Shown here one piece after another: positions 6,822 to 14,503 of a stretch of 21,382 bases of DNA. The stretch covers positions 1 through 21,382 of the forward strand of contig CAYMCM010000043.1 of the NCBI GenBank assembly GCA_964388945.1, in the 5' to 3' direction. A program made the position numbers and the translations under genes. The notes beneath the pieces were generated by a model, which was not told the DNA's origin, made no database searches, and was given only the letters and a program-made list of their open reading frames with translations. This stretch comes from Roseburia_D sp964388945. Its GTDB lineage: Bacteria > Bacillota > Clostridia > Lachnospirales > Lachnospiraceae. Positions within the stretch are counted from its first letter, which is position 1; every line of letters starts with the position of its first letter.

Positions 6822-7168
6822 TGGAGTAGACGGGAATCGAACCCGTGTCCAAAGACCTATCCCCTGTACTTCTACGAGCGTAGTCTATATATTAACATTC
6901 CCTCCGGCAGTCCCGTACAGACACGGTACTGCTTTCAGTAGCTTCATAATACGCCCGTATGCGCAAAGCTTTGCATACGTCGTTTCCTACATCGTTGATG
7001 CCTGACTTCTAATGTGTAGGTGCACTAGAGCAGACACATGCTGCAATTAGGCAGCAAGAGCTAATTCTTTATTATTGTTAGCGTTTAATTTTAATTTTGG
7101 AATTTAACGCATCACCCTGCGGCTCGCTTCTCCAGCTTCAAAACCCCTGTCGAAACCTTTACTACCCC
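6822..7168 (-). ncRNA. ssrA: Transfer-messenger RNA
   Basis: tmRNA of about 347 nt that rescues stalled ribosomes together with SmpB. The acceptor stem is formed by the 5' GGGGUAG (7168-7162) and the 3' CUACUCC, with discriminator A at 6822. The T-arm, with GGUUCGAUUCC, precedes it. The 5' part carries the conserved AGGUUUCGACAGGGG and the tRNA-like alanine features. The reading frame encodes the tag ANNNKELALAA and stop (7082-7047), followed by pseudoknot-forming sequence. CCA is not encoded (the genomic sequence continues A-T-C), so it must be added after transcription. The gene sits just downstream of smpB, has its own promoter about 25 bases before the mature 5' end and its own terminator. 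The 5' leader implies RNase P processing. Confidence 0.97.
7047..7082 (-). other. tmRNA tag-peptide reading frame
   Basis: Resume codon GCT followed by AAC AAT AAT AAA GAA TTA GCT CTT GCT GCC and TAA, giving the tag ANNNKELALAA. The ALAA end is the usual signal for ClpXP-type proteolysis. Confidence 0.95.
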
Positions 7169-7199
7169 TGATAAAATTTTACCAGAAGCTCTGTTACTT

Positions 7200-7228
7200 A
7201 TTATATCGGCATTCTTAATCCCAGTCAA
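7200..7228 (-). promoter_or_regulatory. ssrA promoter
   Basis: On the minus strand TTGACT (7223-7228, five of six) and a perfect TATAAT (7200-7205) are separated by exactly 17 bases, about 30 bases upstream of the mature tmRNA 5' end. It lies between smpB and ssrA and gives tmRNA expression independent of the secG-rnr-smpB transcript. Confidence 0.85.
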
Positions 7229-7267
7229 TAGCCCAAGGTCGATTTTCTCTCCGCTTTTTTTGCCATA

Positions 7268-7735
7268 TTATCCAAGATTACGCACTTTGAAATCGCGTTC
7301 CGCTTCTCTGCGCTGATCCTTTTTCGCAATATCCTGCCGCTTGTCATAAAGCTTCTTTCCTTTTGCCAGCGCAATCTGTACTTTGACCAGACTTCCTTTA
7401 AAATATACCTGCACCGGAACGATCGTATAACCTTTTTCTTTCATCTTGCCCTGAAGCTTCAAGATTTCTTTTTTATGCATCAAAAGCTTCTTCGGCCGAA
7501 GCGGATCTTTGTTGAAGATATTGCCCTTTTCATATGGGCTGATATGCATTCCGTAGAGGATGACCTCCCCGTTTTCAATATGGATAAACGCTTCTTTGAT
7601 GCTGCATTTCCCCATACGGAGTGACTTAACCTCCGTGCCGTGCAGACTAATGCCGGCTTCATAAGTCTCCTCTAAAAAATAATCATGACGCGCTTTTTTA
7701 TTGTTTGCGATCAGTTTAAAATTATCCTTTGCCAT
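7268..7735 (-). CDS. smpB: SsrA-binding protein SmpB
   Basis: Binds the tRNA-like part of tmRNA and delivers it to stalled ribosomes. It has 155 residues, the usual family length. Typical features are the N-terminal NKKARHDYF, the segment ISLHGTEVKSLR, and the basic C-terminal tail KGKKLYDKRQDIAKKDQRR (about residues 127-145) that enters the empty mRNA channel. GGGGGG lies about 8 bases before the ATG. It starts 14 bp after rnr and ends 99 bp before the ssrA mature 5' end, the classical rnr-smpB-ssrA arrangement in which all three products act in trans-translation and decay of the faulty message. Confidence 0.98.
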   Translation of the reverse strand: MAKDNFKLIANNKKARHDYFLEETYEAGISLHGTEVKSLRMGKCSIKEAFIHIENGEVILYGMHISPYEKGNIFNKDPLRPKKLLMHKKEILKLQGKMKEKGYTIVPVQVYFKGSLVKVQIALAKGKKLYDKRQDIAKKDQRREAERDFKVRNLG

Positions 7736-7749
7736 CTGCTCTCCCCCCT

Positions 7750-9870
7750 TTATGCCAGCTTAAAGTCTATGGTACGCATGATTTCATCGGCATCCACTGC
7801 AATAACATTCACGGTCTGCCCCAGTTTATAATGTATATTCGTGTGTTCTCCGATCAATTCATAGGTTTCCTCTGAAAAATGGAAGTAATCTCCCTCTAAG
7901 GCAGTCACATGCACCAGTCCTTCGATCGTATCCGGCAGTTCCACATAAAGCCCCCACGCCGTCACACCGGAGATCACACCGGTAAACTCCTGCCCTAAGC
8001 GTTCTTTCATATACTGTACTTTCTTTAACTTGTCCGTCTCGCGCTCCGCCTCATCCGCACGCCGCTCCATCTCACTCGAATGTTTTGCCACTTCAGGCAG
8101 GATCTTTTCATAATGCTCGATCTTTCTCGCATTCATACGTCCTCTGAGACAGTCCTTAATAATACGGTGAATTTGAAGATCTGGATATCGGCGGATCGGA
8201 GATGTGAAATGGCAGTAATAATTTGTTGCCAGTCCAAAGTGTCCGGTACAATCGGTTGTGTATTTTGCCTGTTTCATGGAACGCAGTGTCAGACGACTGA
8301 TCAGTGCCTCTTCTTCCGTCCCCTCGATCTTTGAAAGCAGCTTCTGCAGCTCCTTCGGATGCACTTCATCGGAACCAATGTGCAGTGTATATCCAAAATT
8401 ATTGATGAACGTGGAGAGTTTTTTGATCTTTTCCTCGTCCGGATTCTCATGCGTCCGGTAAACGAACGGCACTTCCTGCCAGAAATAATCCTGTGCCACC
8501 GTCTCATTCGCGATCAGCATAAAATCCTCGATCATCTTAGTCGCCACATTCCGCTCATATGGTTTTATGTCAATCGGTCGTCCCTTTTTATCCAAAATAA
8601 TCTTCGTCTCCGGAAAATCAAAATCGATCGACCCGCGTTTCATACGCTTTTTACGCAAAATAGAAGCCACATGCTCCATCATTTCAAACATTGGAACAAG
8701 TTCTTTGTACTCCGCACGTTCTGACTCATCATGATCTGCAAGGATCTTTTTCACACTCGTGTAACTCATCCTTCGGTCTACTTTAATGACCGTCTCCGCG
8801 ATCTTGTGGTCTACGACCTTTCCTTTTTCATCAATCATCATTATACAGCTAAGCGCCAGCCGGTTCTCTCCCGCATTCAACGAGCAGATTCCGTTAGAAA
8901 GCTTGTGCGGCAGCATTGGGATCACACGGTCTACAAGGTAGACACTGGTTCCTCGTTCCTCCGCCTCAACATCAAGTGCGCTGTGTTCCTGTACATAGTT
9001 GCTCACATCTGCGATATGAACGCCCAAACGGTATAAATCTCCCTCTTTTGTCAGAGATACCGCATCATCAAGATCTTTTGCATCCTCGCCGTCAATCGTC
9101 ACCATCTGCCAGTCGCGCAGATCCAGACGTCCTGCCATGTCCGCCTCACTCACTTCATTGGATACATTCTCAACCTGATGCATAATCTTTCCTGAAAATT
9201 CAACCGGAATATTATACGCCTTTACGAGTGACATGATATCCACACCCGGATCATTGATATGCCCGATGATCTCCGTCACTTTTCCCTCCGGCTTCTTTTT
9301 ATCCTTCCCGTAATCCGTGATCACAACAATGACCTTGTGTCCGGTCACCGCACCCATAGAACGCTCTTTCGGGATAAAAATATCTTTTGCGATCTTGGGA
9401 TTATCCGGCACTACAAAACCAAAGGTCTTGTTGTCTTCATAGGTTCCGACTATTTCATTCATGCCGTGGGAAAGGATCTTCGTGATCATTCCCTCTCTGC
9501 GTTTTCCATTCGTCGTCGGAGCAATGACAAGCTGCACTTTGTCCATATGCATTGCCCCGTTTACCTGTTCCGCCGGGATAAAGATATCTTCCTCAATGCC
9601 TTCGATGGTAACAAAGCCAAAGCCTCTCGGATGGCTGGTAAAAACACCCGTCTCATATTTTTTCTCTGATTTTATATACTTTCCTTTTTTGGTGAGCTCC
9701 ACCTTACCTTCTTCCACCAGTGCATCCATGACGCGCATAAGCTCAGCGCGGTCTTTCTTGGGTACCTGCATCAGGATCGCAAGCTCCTTTAGCTTCATCG
9801 GAACATATAGTTCATCACATATAAAATCATAGATCATCCGTTTTCTCTGTTCAAACAGTTCGTTATCCAT
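7750..9870 (-). CDS. rnr: Ribonuclease R
   Basis: Processive 3'-5' exoribonuclease that degrades structured RNA, including messages released by trans-translation. It has 706 residues: an N-terminal winged-helix region (about 1-65), two cold-shock-like domains (about 72-135 and 137-205, with GFGFV and FGFVVP), the RNB catalytic domain (about 247-575) and a C-terminal S1 domain (about 625-706). The metal-binding aspartates D260, D266, D268 and D269 lie in DGEDAKDLDDAVSL. The lysine-rich tail of the enterobacterial enzyme is absent, as in many Firmicutes. GGAGAGG lies about 8 bases before the ATG. It is downstream of secG, with a terminator hairpin in the 57-bp gap, and 14 bp upstream of smpB. 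Confidence 0.97.
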   Translation of the reverse strand: MDNELFEQRKRMIYDFICDELYVPMKLKELAILMQVPKKDRAELMRVMDALVEEGKVELTKKGKYIKSEKKYETGVFTSHPRGFGFVTIEGIEEDIFIPAEQVNGAMHMDKVQLVIAPTTNGKRREGMITKILSHGMNEIVGTYEDNKTFGFVVPDNPKIAKDIFIPKERSMGAVTGHKVIVVITDYGKDKKKPEGKVTEIIGHINDPGVDIMSLVKAYNIPVEFSGKIMHQVENVSNEVSEADMAGRLDLRDWQMVTIDGEDAKDLDDAVSLTKEGDLYRLGVHIADVSNYVQEHSALDVEAEERGTSVYLVDRVIPMLPHKLSNGICSLNAGENRLALSCIMMIDEKGKVVDHKIAETVIKVDRRMSYTSVKKILADHDESERAEYKELVPMFEMMEHVASILRKKRMKRGSIDFDFPETKIILDKKGRPIDIKPYERNVATKMIEDFMLIANETVAQDYFWQEVPFVYRTHENPDEEKIKKLSTFINNFGYTLHIGSDEVHPKELQKLLSKIEGTEEEALISRLTLRSMKQAKYTTDCTGHFGLATNYYCHFTSPIRRYPDLQIHRIIKDCLRGRMNARKIEHYEKILPEVAKHSSEMERRADEAERETDKLKKVQYMKERLGQEFTGVISGVTAWGLYVELPDTIEGLVHVTALEGDYFHFSEETYELIGEHTNIHYKLGQTVNVIAVDADEIMRTIDFKLA

Positions 9871-9888
9871 CTGCCATCCTCTCCATTA

Positions 9889-9919
9889 CAAAAACAAGCT
9901 GCCGCTTCTGCGACAGCTT
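9889..9919 (-). terminator. Hairpin with T-run between secG and rnr
   Basis: AAGCTGTCGC (9910-9919) pairs with GCGGCAGCTT (9896-9905) around AGAA, with one G-U pair, followed by GTTTTTG on the minus strand. It looks like a genuine intrinsic terminator after secG, although rnr begins only about 20 bp later with no room for a promoter. Partial read-through is the simplest explanation. Confidence 0.75.
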
Positions 9920-9927
9920 TCTTATGT

Positions 9928-10167
9928 TTAGAAACTTCCGATATTCAGCACTGCTGCAAGCACAAGGAATAAAATAACTCCAAGTCTTGTAAGCTTCACC
10001 AACATACCTTCCATCGAACGTCCTTTATTCTTTCCCCAATAGGTATCTGCCGCACCGCTGATTGCGCCGAGCCCTGCAGATTTTCCTTCCTGAAGTAATA
10101 TCACCACTGTCAAAAAAATACAAATGATTATAAATACAATTTCAACGATTGTCTTCAATACTGCCAC
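9928..10167 (-). CDS. secG: Preprotein translocase subunit SecG
   Basis: Small subunit of the SecYEG protein-export channel in the cytoplasmic membrane. It has 79 residues with two membrane spans (about 5-25 and 58-77) joined by the conserved loop LLQEGKSAGLGAISGAA, which is diagnostic for SecG. The start codon is GTG (10165-10167), with a strong AGGAGGTG ribosome site ahead of it; no ATG is available nearby. Its promoter (10213-10241) is one of the best in the window. secG leading rnr-smpB-ssrA is a common gene order in Firmicutes. Confidence 0.95.
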   Translation of the reverse strand: MAVLKTIVEIVFIIICIFLTVVILLQEGKSAGLGAISGAADTYWGKNKGRSMEGMLVKLTRLGVILFLVLAAVLNIGSF

Positions 10168-10212
10168 GAATCACACCTCCTGCATCACGTATAAATTACC
10201 ACAACTTTGCTT

Positions 10213-10241
10213 ATTATAGCATAAGCCCTGCCTGTTTTCAA
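10213..10241 (-). promoter_or_regulatory. Promoter of secG (secG-rnr-smpB transcript)
   Basis: On the minus strand TTGAAA (10236-10241) and TATAAT (10213-10218) are 17 bases apart, with TGC just before the -10 (extended -10). The -35 overlaps the stop codon of the upstream exporter gene. The -10 lies in a 6-bp inverted repeat, GCTTAT ... ATAAGC (10209-10226), which might be incidental. Confidence 0.82.
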
Positions 10242-10702
10242 CATTTTTTCGCAGATCCGTGTTTCACTGCCCGTATCAACAGTGTAAACAGATCCAGAAG
10301 CATGATAACAACCGTGATCCCCATAGCAATGGCAAGCGCCAGCATTGCAGTTTCTGCCGCTTTGCTCTTCATCATTTCCATCTCTCTTTCGATCAGATAT
10401 TCCATCGTATAATAAAGGCTTCCTCCCGGAATGAGCGGCACTAACGCCGGTATCATAAAGATCGTCGCCGGAGCTTTTTTCACACGCGCCATAAATTCCG
10501 CATAAAACGCCGCAAACACGGCAGAAAGAAAATATGCCGCAAATTCCCCGTTTACATAGTCTGCGATCAACAGATAAAACAGCCAGGTCAGACCACCTCC
10601 AAACGACGCTGCCGCGAGCTTGTCCCTTTTCTGATGAAAGACAAAGGAAAATCCGAACGAGCTTATCACTGCACAGATCACCTGAATGATTTCCGTTCTC
10701 AT
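10238..10702 (-). CDS. ThrE-family threonine/serine exporter, C-terminal half (ThrE_2-type)
   Basis: A 154-residue integral membrane protein with about four or five hydrophobic spans (roughly 5-20, 28-50, 52-72, 78-98 and 118-145). The conserved stretch IFMIPALVPLIPGGSLYYTM (about 82-101) is typical of the second half of ThrE transporters, which export threonine and serine. In Corynebacterium ThrE both halves are one protein; here they are separate genes overlapping by 4 bp (ATGA at 10699-10702), indicating translational coupling and a two-subunit carrier. No terminator follows, and the secG promoter overlaps its stop codon. Substrate specificity is inferred from family only. Confidence 0.88.
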   Translation of the reverse strand: MRTEIIQVICAVISSFGFSFVFHQKRDKLAAASFGGGLTWLFYLLIADYVNGEFAAYFLSAVFAAFYAEFMARVKKAPATIFMIPALVPLIPGGSLYYTMEYLIEREMEMMKSKAAETAMLALAIAMGITVVIMLLDLFTLLIRAVKHGSAKKC

Positions 10703-11505
10703 CCCGCAAGACCTCCCATCAAAAGTATCGCACCAACCGTCCCTGCCGCGATCATTCCTGCCATCAGCAGAGATTCACAGAGCCTTAACATGCCAGATAT
10801 CGTATCCCCGGAAAAGACATCACGCACTGCGTTCGTCATGAGCAGTCCGGGGATCAAAAGCATGATGTCTCCGATCATGATCTTATCTGCATGAAACGGC
10901 AATCCGGTAAACCGAAAACTCATCGCAAGCGTTCCCATGATAAATGCCGCAAACAGCAGATACAACATCTGGCTTGGTATCCATTTACGAAAAGAGAAAT
11001 CAAGAAACCAGATTGCCACGGCGATCAGTGCCGCCGCACATCCGTCCCACACATTGCCGCCGAAAAATATGGCGCAGGCACAGGATGCGATGAGGTAACC
11101 CAATAACATCTTCTGCGTTCTGTGCGTATCCCTCATCTGTACACGTTCTTTATAGATCGCCGCGATCTCCCAAACCGGCGGCTTACTGCCGCACAGATAG
11201 CGCGACAACTCATTTAATTCTTCCAGCCTTGTAAAATCGGTCGCACTCCGGTTGATCCGCCTGGTCTGTGTAACTGCTCCTCCGTCCGAAAGCTGAAGTG
11301 TGATTACGATACTTGATGTGATGACAAACGGATTTACCCGTTCTGCACCATAGCTCTCACAGATCCGCCGCATCGTATCCTCAACACGGCTGACCTCACC
11401 GCCGCAGATAAGCATGGCTTCTCCGATATCCAGCACGGTTTCAAGCAGTGTTTCGGCATCTTTTTGCATAAGTTCTCTCAATTTTTTCCCCTCTTTTGTA
11501 TACAC
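10699..11505 (-). CDS. ThrE-family threonine/serine exporter, N-terminal half (DUF1212-type)
   Basis: A 268-residue membrane protein. The N-terminal soluble part (about 1-130) contains the family pattern VLDIGEAMLICGGEVSRVEDTMRRI; about five membrane spans follow (130-265), including DIMLLIPGLLMTNAVRDVFSGD. It pairs with the smaller gene downstream, overlapping it by 4 bp. The start is uncertain: GTG at 11505 has a modest GGATGA site five bases upstream, while the ATG at 11469 (MQKDAETLL) has GAGAG seven bases ahead. The family pattern starts after both, so either is possible. A TATAAT box lies 26 bp upstream of the GTG. Confidence 0.87.
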   Translation of the reverse strand: MYTKEGKKLRELMQKDAETLLETVLDIGEAMLICGGEVSRVEDTMRRICESYGAERVNPFVITSSIVITLQLSDGGAVTQTRRINRSATDFTRLEELNELSRYLCGSKPPVWEIAAIYKERVQMRDTHRTQKMLLGYLIASCACAIFFGGNVWDGCAAALIAVAIWFLDFSFRKWIPSQMLYLLFAAFIMGTLAMSFRFTGLPFHADKIMIGDIMLLIPGLLMTNAVRDVFSGDTISGMLRLCESLLMAGMIAAGTVGAILLMGGLAG

Positions 11506-11530
11506 CTGTCATCCGTTTCAGTCTTTAGAT

Positions 11531-11559
11531 ATTATATACACATTTTTGAAATTATTCCA
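11531..11559 (-). promoter_or_regulatory. Possible promoter of the exporter gene pair
   Basis: On the minus strand a perfect TATAAT (11531-11536) has TGGAAT (11554-11559, three of six) 17 bases upstream, right after the eno stop. No terminator separates eno from it, so the pair may also be read from eno. Confidence 0.4.
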
Positions 11560-11560
11560 G

Positions 11561-12835
11561 TTAAATTCCCTCGTATCTTCCAAGCCCGTCAAGTTCTTCT
11601 TCAATACGCAGCAATTCGTTGTATTTTGCGGTACGCTCCGCACGGCACGGCGCACCGGTCTTGATCTGTCCGGCATTGGTCGCAACTGCGATATCTGCGA
11701 TAATAGAATCCTCCGTCTCTCCGGAGCGATGACTGATGACTGTCGTGTACCCGGCACTTTTTGCCATATCAATCGCATGAAATGCCTCGGTCAGTGTTCC
11801 AATCTGGTTTACCTTAATCAAGATCGAATTTGCGACTCCCATGTCGATTCCGCATTTTAACCGCTTCACATTGGTCACAAACAGATCATCCCCGACAAGC
11901 TGCACTTTCTTTCCGAGACGTTCGGTCAGGCGTTTCCATCCCTCCCAGTCTTCCTCATCCAGTCCGTCTTCGATCGAAACGATCGGGTATTTTTTGCAGA
12001 GGGCTTCGTAATAATCGATCAATTCATCATTTGAGCGGCAGACATCCTCGCCCGCAAAACAGTAACAGCCTTTTTCTTCGTCATAGAGCTCACTCGCCGC
12101 CGCATCCATTGCAAACATGATATCCTTTCCCGGCTCATATCCTGCTTTTTCCACCGCACGCATCAGATAACGGAACACCTCATCGGCATCGGAAAGATCC
12201 GGTGCAAATCCACCCTCGTCACCAACACTGGTAGCATATCCTTCCTTATCTAAGATCTGGCGCAGGAAATGATAAACTTCCGTACCCATACGCAGTCCAT
12301 CATGAAAGGTTTCTGCCCCTACCGGCATGATCATAAATTCCTGAAAATCCACACTGTTATTGGCATGCTTGCCACCATTTAAAATATTCATCATCGGCAC
12401 CGGAAGTTTTTTTGTATAACTGCCGCCCAGATAACGGTAAAGCGGCATCCCAAGTGCCACTGCTGCCGCGCGTGCCACTGCCATCGACACCGAAAGGATT
12501 GCATTCGCACCCAGATGCTCTTTATTTTCCGTACCGTCCAACTGGATCAGCAGAGCATCAATCTCAAGCTGCTGCAGGGCGTTTTTTCCGATCAGTTCTT
12601 TCGCAATCTTGTCGTTGACATTGCAGACCGCCTGCTTTACACCAAGTCCAAAATAACGCTCCTGTCCATCCCTTAACTCCACCGCCTCAAATTTTCCGGT
12701 GCTTGCGCCTGACGGAACACTTGCCCGTGCCGAAATGCCGTGTTCTAAAGTCACAACAGTCTCCACCGTAGGATTTCCACGGGAATCCAAAATTTCTCTT
12801 GCATGTACATTTGTAATTTTTAAATTTAAACTCAT
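11561..12835 (-). CDS. eno: Enolase (phosphopyruvate hydratase)
   Basis: Converts 2-phosphoglycerate to phosphoenolpyruvate in glycolysis. It has 424 residues from the ATG at 12835, which has GGAGG nine bases upstream; the in-frame ATG at 12847 lacks a site and falls next to that Shine-Dalgarno. The catalytic set is complete: E207 (GDEGG), magnesium ligands D243, E289 and D316, and K341 (ILIKVNQIG), with the late motif SHRSGETEDS. It lies downstream of the purine genes, separated by a terminator, and so is probably its own transcript. It is cut off from gap-pgk-tpiA-gpmI by purCFB, so regulation could differ from the rest of glycolysis. Confidence 0.98.
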   Translation of the reverse strand: MSLNLKITNVHAREILDSRGNPTVETVVTLEHGISARASVPSGASTGKFEAVELRDGQERYFGLGVKQAVCNVNDKIAKELIGKNALQQLEIDALLIQLDGTENKEHLGANAILSVSMAVARAAAVALGMPLYRYLGGSYTKKLPVPMMNILNGGKHANNSVDFQEFMIMPVGAETFHDGLRMGTEVYHFLRQILDKEGYATSVGDEGGFAPDLSDADEVFRYLMRAVEKAGYEPGKDIMFAMDAAASELYDEEKGCYCFAGEDVCRSNDELIDYYEALCKKYPIVSIEDGLDEEDWEGWKRLTERLGKKVQLVGDDLFVTNVKRLKCGIDMGVANSILIKVNQIGTLTEAFHAIDMAKSAGYTTVISHRSGETEDSIIADIAVATNAGQIKTGAPCRAERTAKYNELLRIEEELDGLGRYEGI

Positions 12836-12882
12836 AGCTGCCTCCATTTACCTTTTTTCATAGTTTTTGTAAACAGCTAATT

Positions 12883-12888
12883 TTTATA
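12883..12888 (-). promoter_or_regulatory. Weak candidate -10 for eno
   Basis: TATAAA preceded by TG lies 47 bases before the enolase ATG on the minus strand, but no acceptable -35 is found 16-18 bases upstream. A promoter is expected here because a terminator (12949-12983) precedes it; this is only the best candidate. Confidence 0.25.
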
Positions 12889-12948
12889 CATGCTTTTCTT
12901 TTCAACTTTTCCTGCCATAACAGCTTTTGCATAGTTTCCCACATAGCA

Positions 12949-12983
12949 GCAAAAGAGCCGCATGTTTACACACATACGACTCT
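12949..12983 (-). terminator. Terminator after purB
   Basis: AGAGTCGTATGT (12972-12983) pairs with ACATGCGGCTCT (12954-12965), 12 bp with two G-U pairs and a 6-base loop, followed by TTTTGC on the minus strand. It lies 36 bp past the purB stop and separates the purine operon from eno. Confidence 0.75.
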
Positions 12984-13018
12984 CTACTTGTTTTGCTTTT
13001 CCTAAAATTTAAAAAACT

Positions 13019-14473
13019 CTATACATTAATCTCTGCTTTTACACCGAGCAATTCTTTATTGGCATCCAGAATCGGATTTACCACATCACGCAAAAATACG
13101 TTTACCTGATACGGCGCTCTGCCGACATATTTTGCCGGCTCCATGTTTGCCTCAAGTTCTTCTAAGGTCAGATTAAAGGACGGATCTGCGGCGATTAATT
13201 CTAAGAGATTGTTTTCTTTTCCTTCCTGCTTTACATTCTTTCCTGCTTCCATGGAAAGCTGACGGATCTTTTCATGCAGCTCCTGACGGTCTCCGCCTTT
13301 CTTTACTGCATCCATCATAATGTTTTCCGTTGCCATGAACGGCAGTTCTGCCATCATGTGTTTGCGGATTACCTTATCATATACGACTAATCCGTCTACG
13401 ACATTTAAGCACAGATCCAAAATACCATCGATCGCAAGGAAACCTTCCGGAATTGAAAGGCGCTTGTTCGCAGAGTCATCCAGAGTACGTTCAAACCACT
13501 GTGTTGCAGAAGTGATCGCCGGATTTAATGCATCCACCATCACATAGCGGGAAAGGGAAGCGATACGCTCACTGCGCATCGGATTTCTCTTATACGCCAT
13601 CGCAGAGGAACCAATCTGATTTTTCTCAAACGGTTCTTCCACTTCCTTCAAGTGCTGCAGCAGACGGATATCGTTAGACATTTTGTGTGCGCTTGCCGCA
13701 ATACCTGCAAGAACATTTGCCACGCGTGTATCTACTTTTCTGGAATAAGTCTGTCCGGATACCGGATAGCATTCCTTAAATCCCATCTTTGCCGCGATCA
13801 TCGGATCAATCTTATCAATGGTCTCCTGATCTCCGTCAAACAACTCCAAGAAACTTGCCTGTGTTCCGGTCGTTCCCTTAGATCCAAGCAGTTTTAAGCT
13901 GTCGAGCACATAATCAAGATCTTCTAAATCCATTAAAAATTCCTGTGTCCAAAGTGTTGCACGCTTTCCAACAGTTGTCGGCTGTGCCGGCTGGAAATGT
14001 GTGAACGCAAGTGTCGGAAGTTCCTTATACTGATCTGCAAATTTTGCCAGTTCTGCGATGACATTGACCAGTTTCTTACGTACTAAAAGCAGTGCTTCTT
14101 TCATAATGATAATATCGGTGTTATCTCCGACATAACAGGAAGTCGCACCGAGATGAATGATACCTTTTGCTTTCGGACACTGTTTTCCAAATGCATAAAC
14201 ATGGGACATTACGTCATGACGCACCTGTTTTTCACGTTCCTTTGCTACATCGTAATTGATATCGTAAATATGAGCTTTCATCTCATCAATCTGATCCTGT
14301 GTGATCTCCGGCTCACCTTTTTCATTTTTAAGACCAAGTTCCATTTCCGTCTCTGCCAGAGCGATCCACAGTTTTCTCCATGTAGAGAATTTCATATCCT
14401 GTGAAAAAATGTGCTGCATTTCTTTACTTGCATAACGCTCGGAAAGCGGACTGCTGTAACCATCTGTATTCAT
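13019..14473 (-). CDS. purB: Adenylosuccinate lyase
   Basis: Catalyses two fumarate-releasing steps in purine synthesis: SAICAR to AICAR, and adenylosuccinate to AMP. It has 484 residues. Motifs are RHDVMSH (85-91), the catalytic histidine H159 in AFTHFQPAQPTTVGKR, and the signature loop GSSAMAYKRNPMRSE (about 288-302), whose serine acts as catalytic base. The length is at the longer end of the family. GAGGG lies eight bases before the ATG. It is the last gene of purC-purF-purB, 30 bp after purF, followed by a terminator. The products of purC and purB act in consecutive steps, which fits co-transcription. Confidence 0.97.
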   Translation of the reverse strand: MNTDGYSSPLSERYASKEMQHIFSQDMKFSTWRKLWIALAETEMELGLKNEKGEPEITQDQIDEMKAHIYDINYDVAKEREKQVRHDVMSHVYAFGKQCPKAKGIIHLGATSCYVGDNTDIIIMKEALLLVRKKLVNVIAELAKFADQYKELPTLAFTHFQPAQPTTVGKRATLWTQEFLMDLEDLDYVLDSLKLLGSKGTTGTQASFLELFDGDQETIDKIDPMIAAKMGFKECYPVSGQTYSRKVDTRVANVLAGIAASAHKMSNDIRLLQHLKEVEEPFEKNQIGSSAMAYKRNPMRSERIASLSRYVMVDALNPAITSATQWFERTLDDSANKRLSIPEGFLAIDGILDLCLNVVDGLVVYDKVIRKHMMAELPFMATENIMMDAVKKGGDRQELHEKIRQLSMEAGKNVKQEGKENNLLELIAADPSFNLTLEELEANMEPAKYVGRAPYQVNVFLRDVVNPILDANKELLGVKAEINV

Positions 14474-14503
14474 ATCTTTACCCTCACTTTTGTTTCGTAA
14501 CTC

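Noticed and set aside
6708..6941. 77-codon plus-strand frame over the tmRNA 3' end
   Set aside because: It reads through the tmRNA T-arm and terminator, both firmly identified on the other strand.
10185..10709. 174-codon minus-strand frame overlapping the smaller exporter gene in another frame
   Set aside because: The overlapping 154-residue frame has clear ThrE-family sequence and a 4-bp coupling with its partner; the alternative is cysteine/arginine-rich and crosses the secG promoter.
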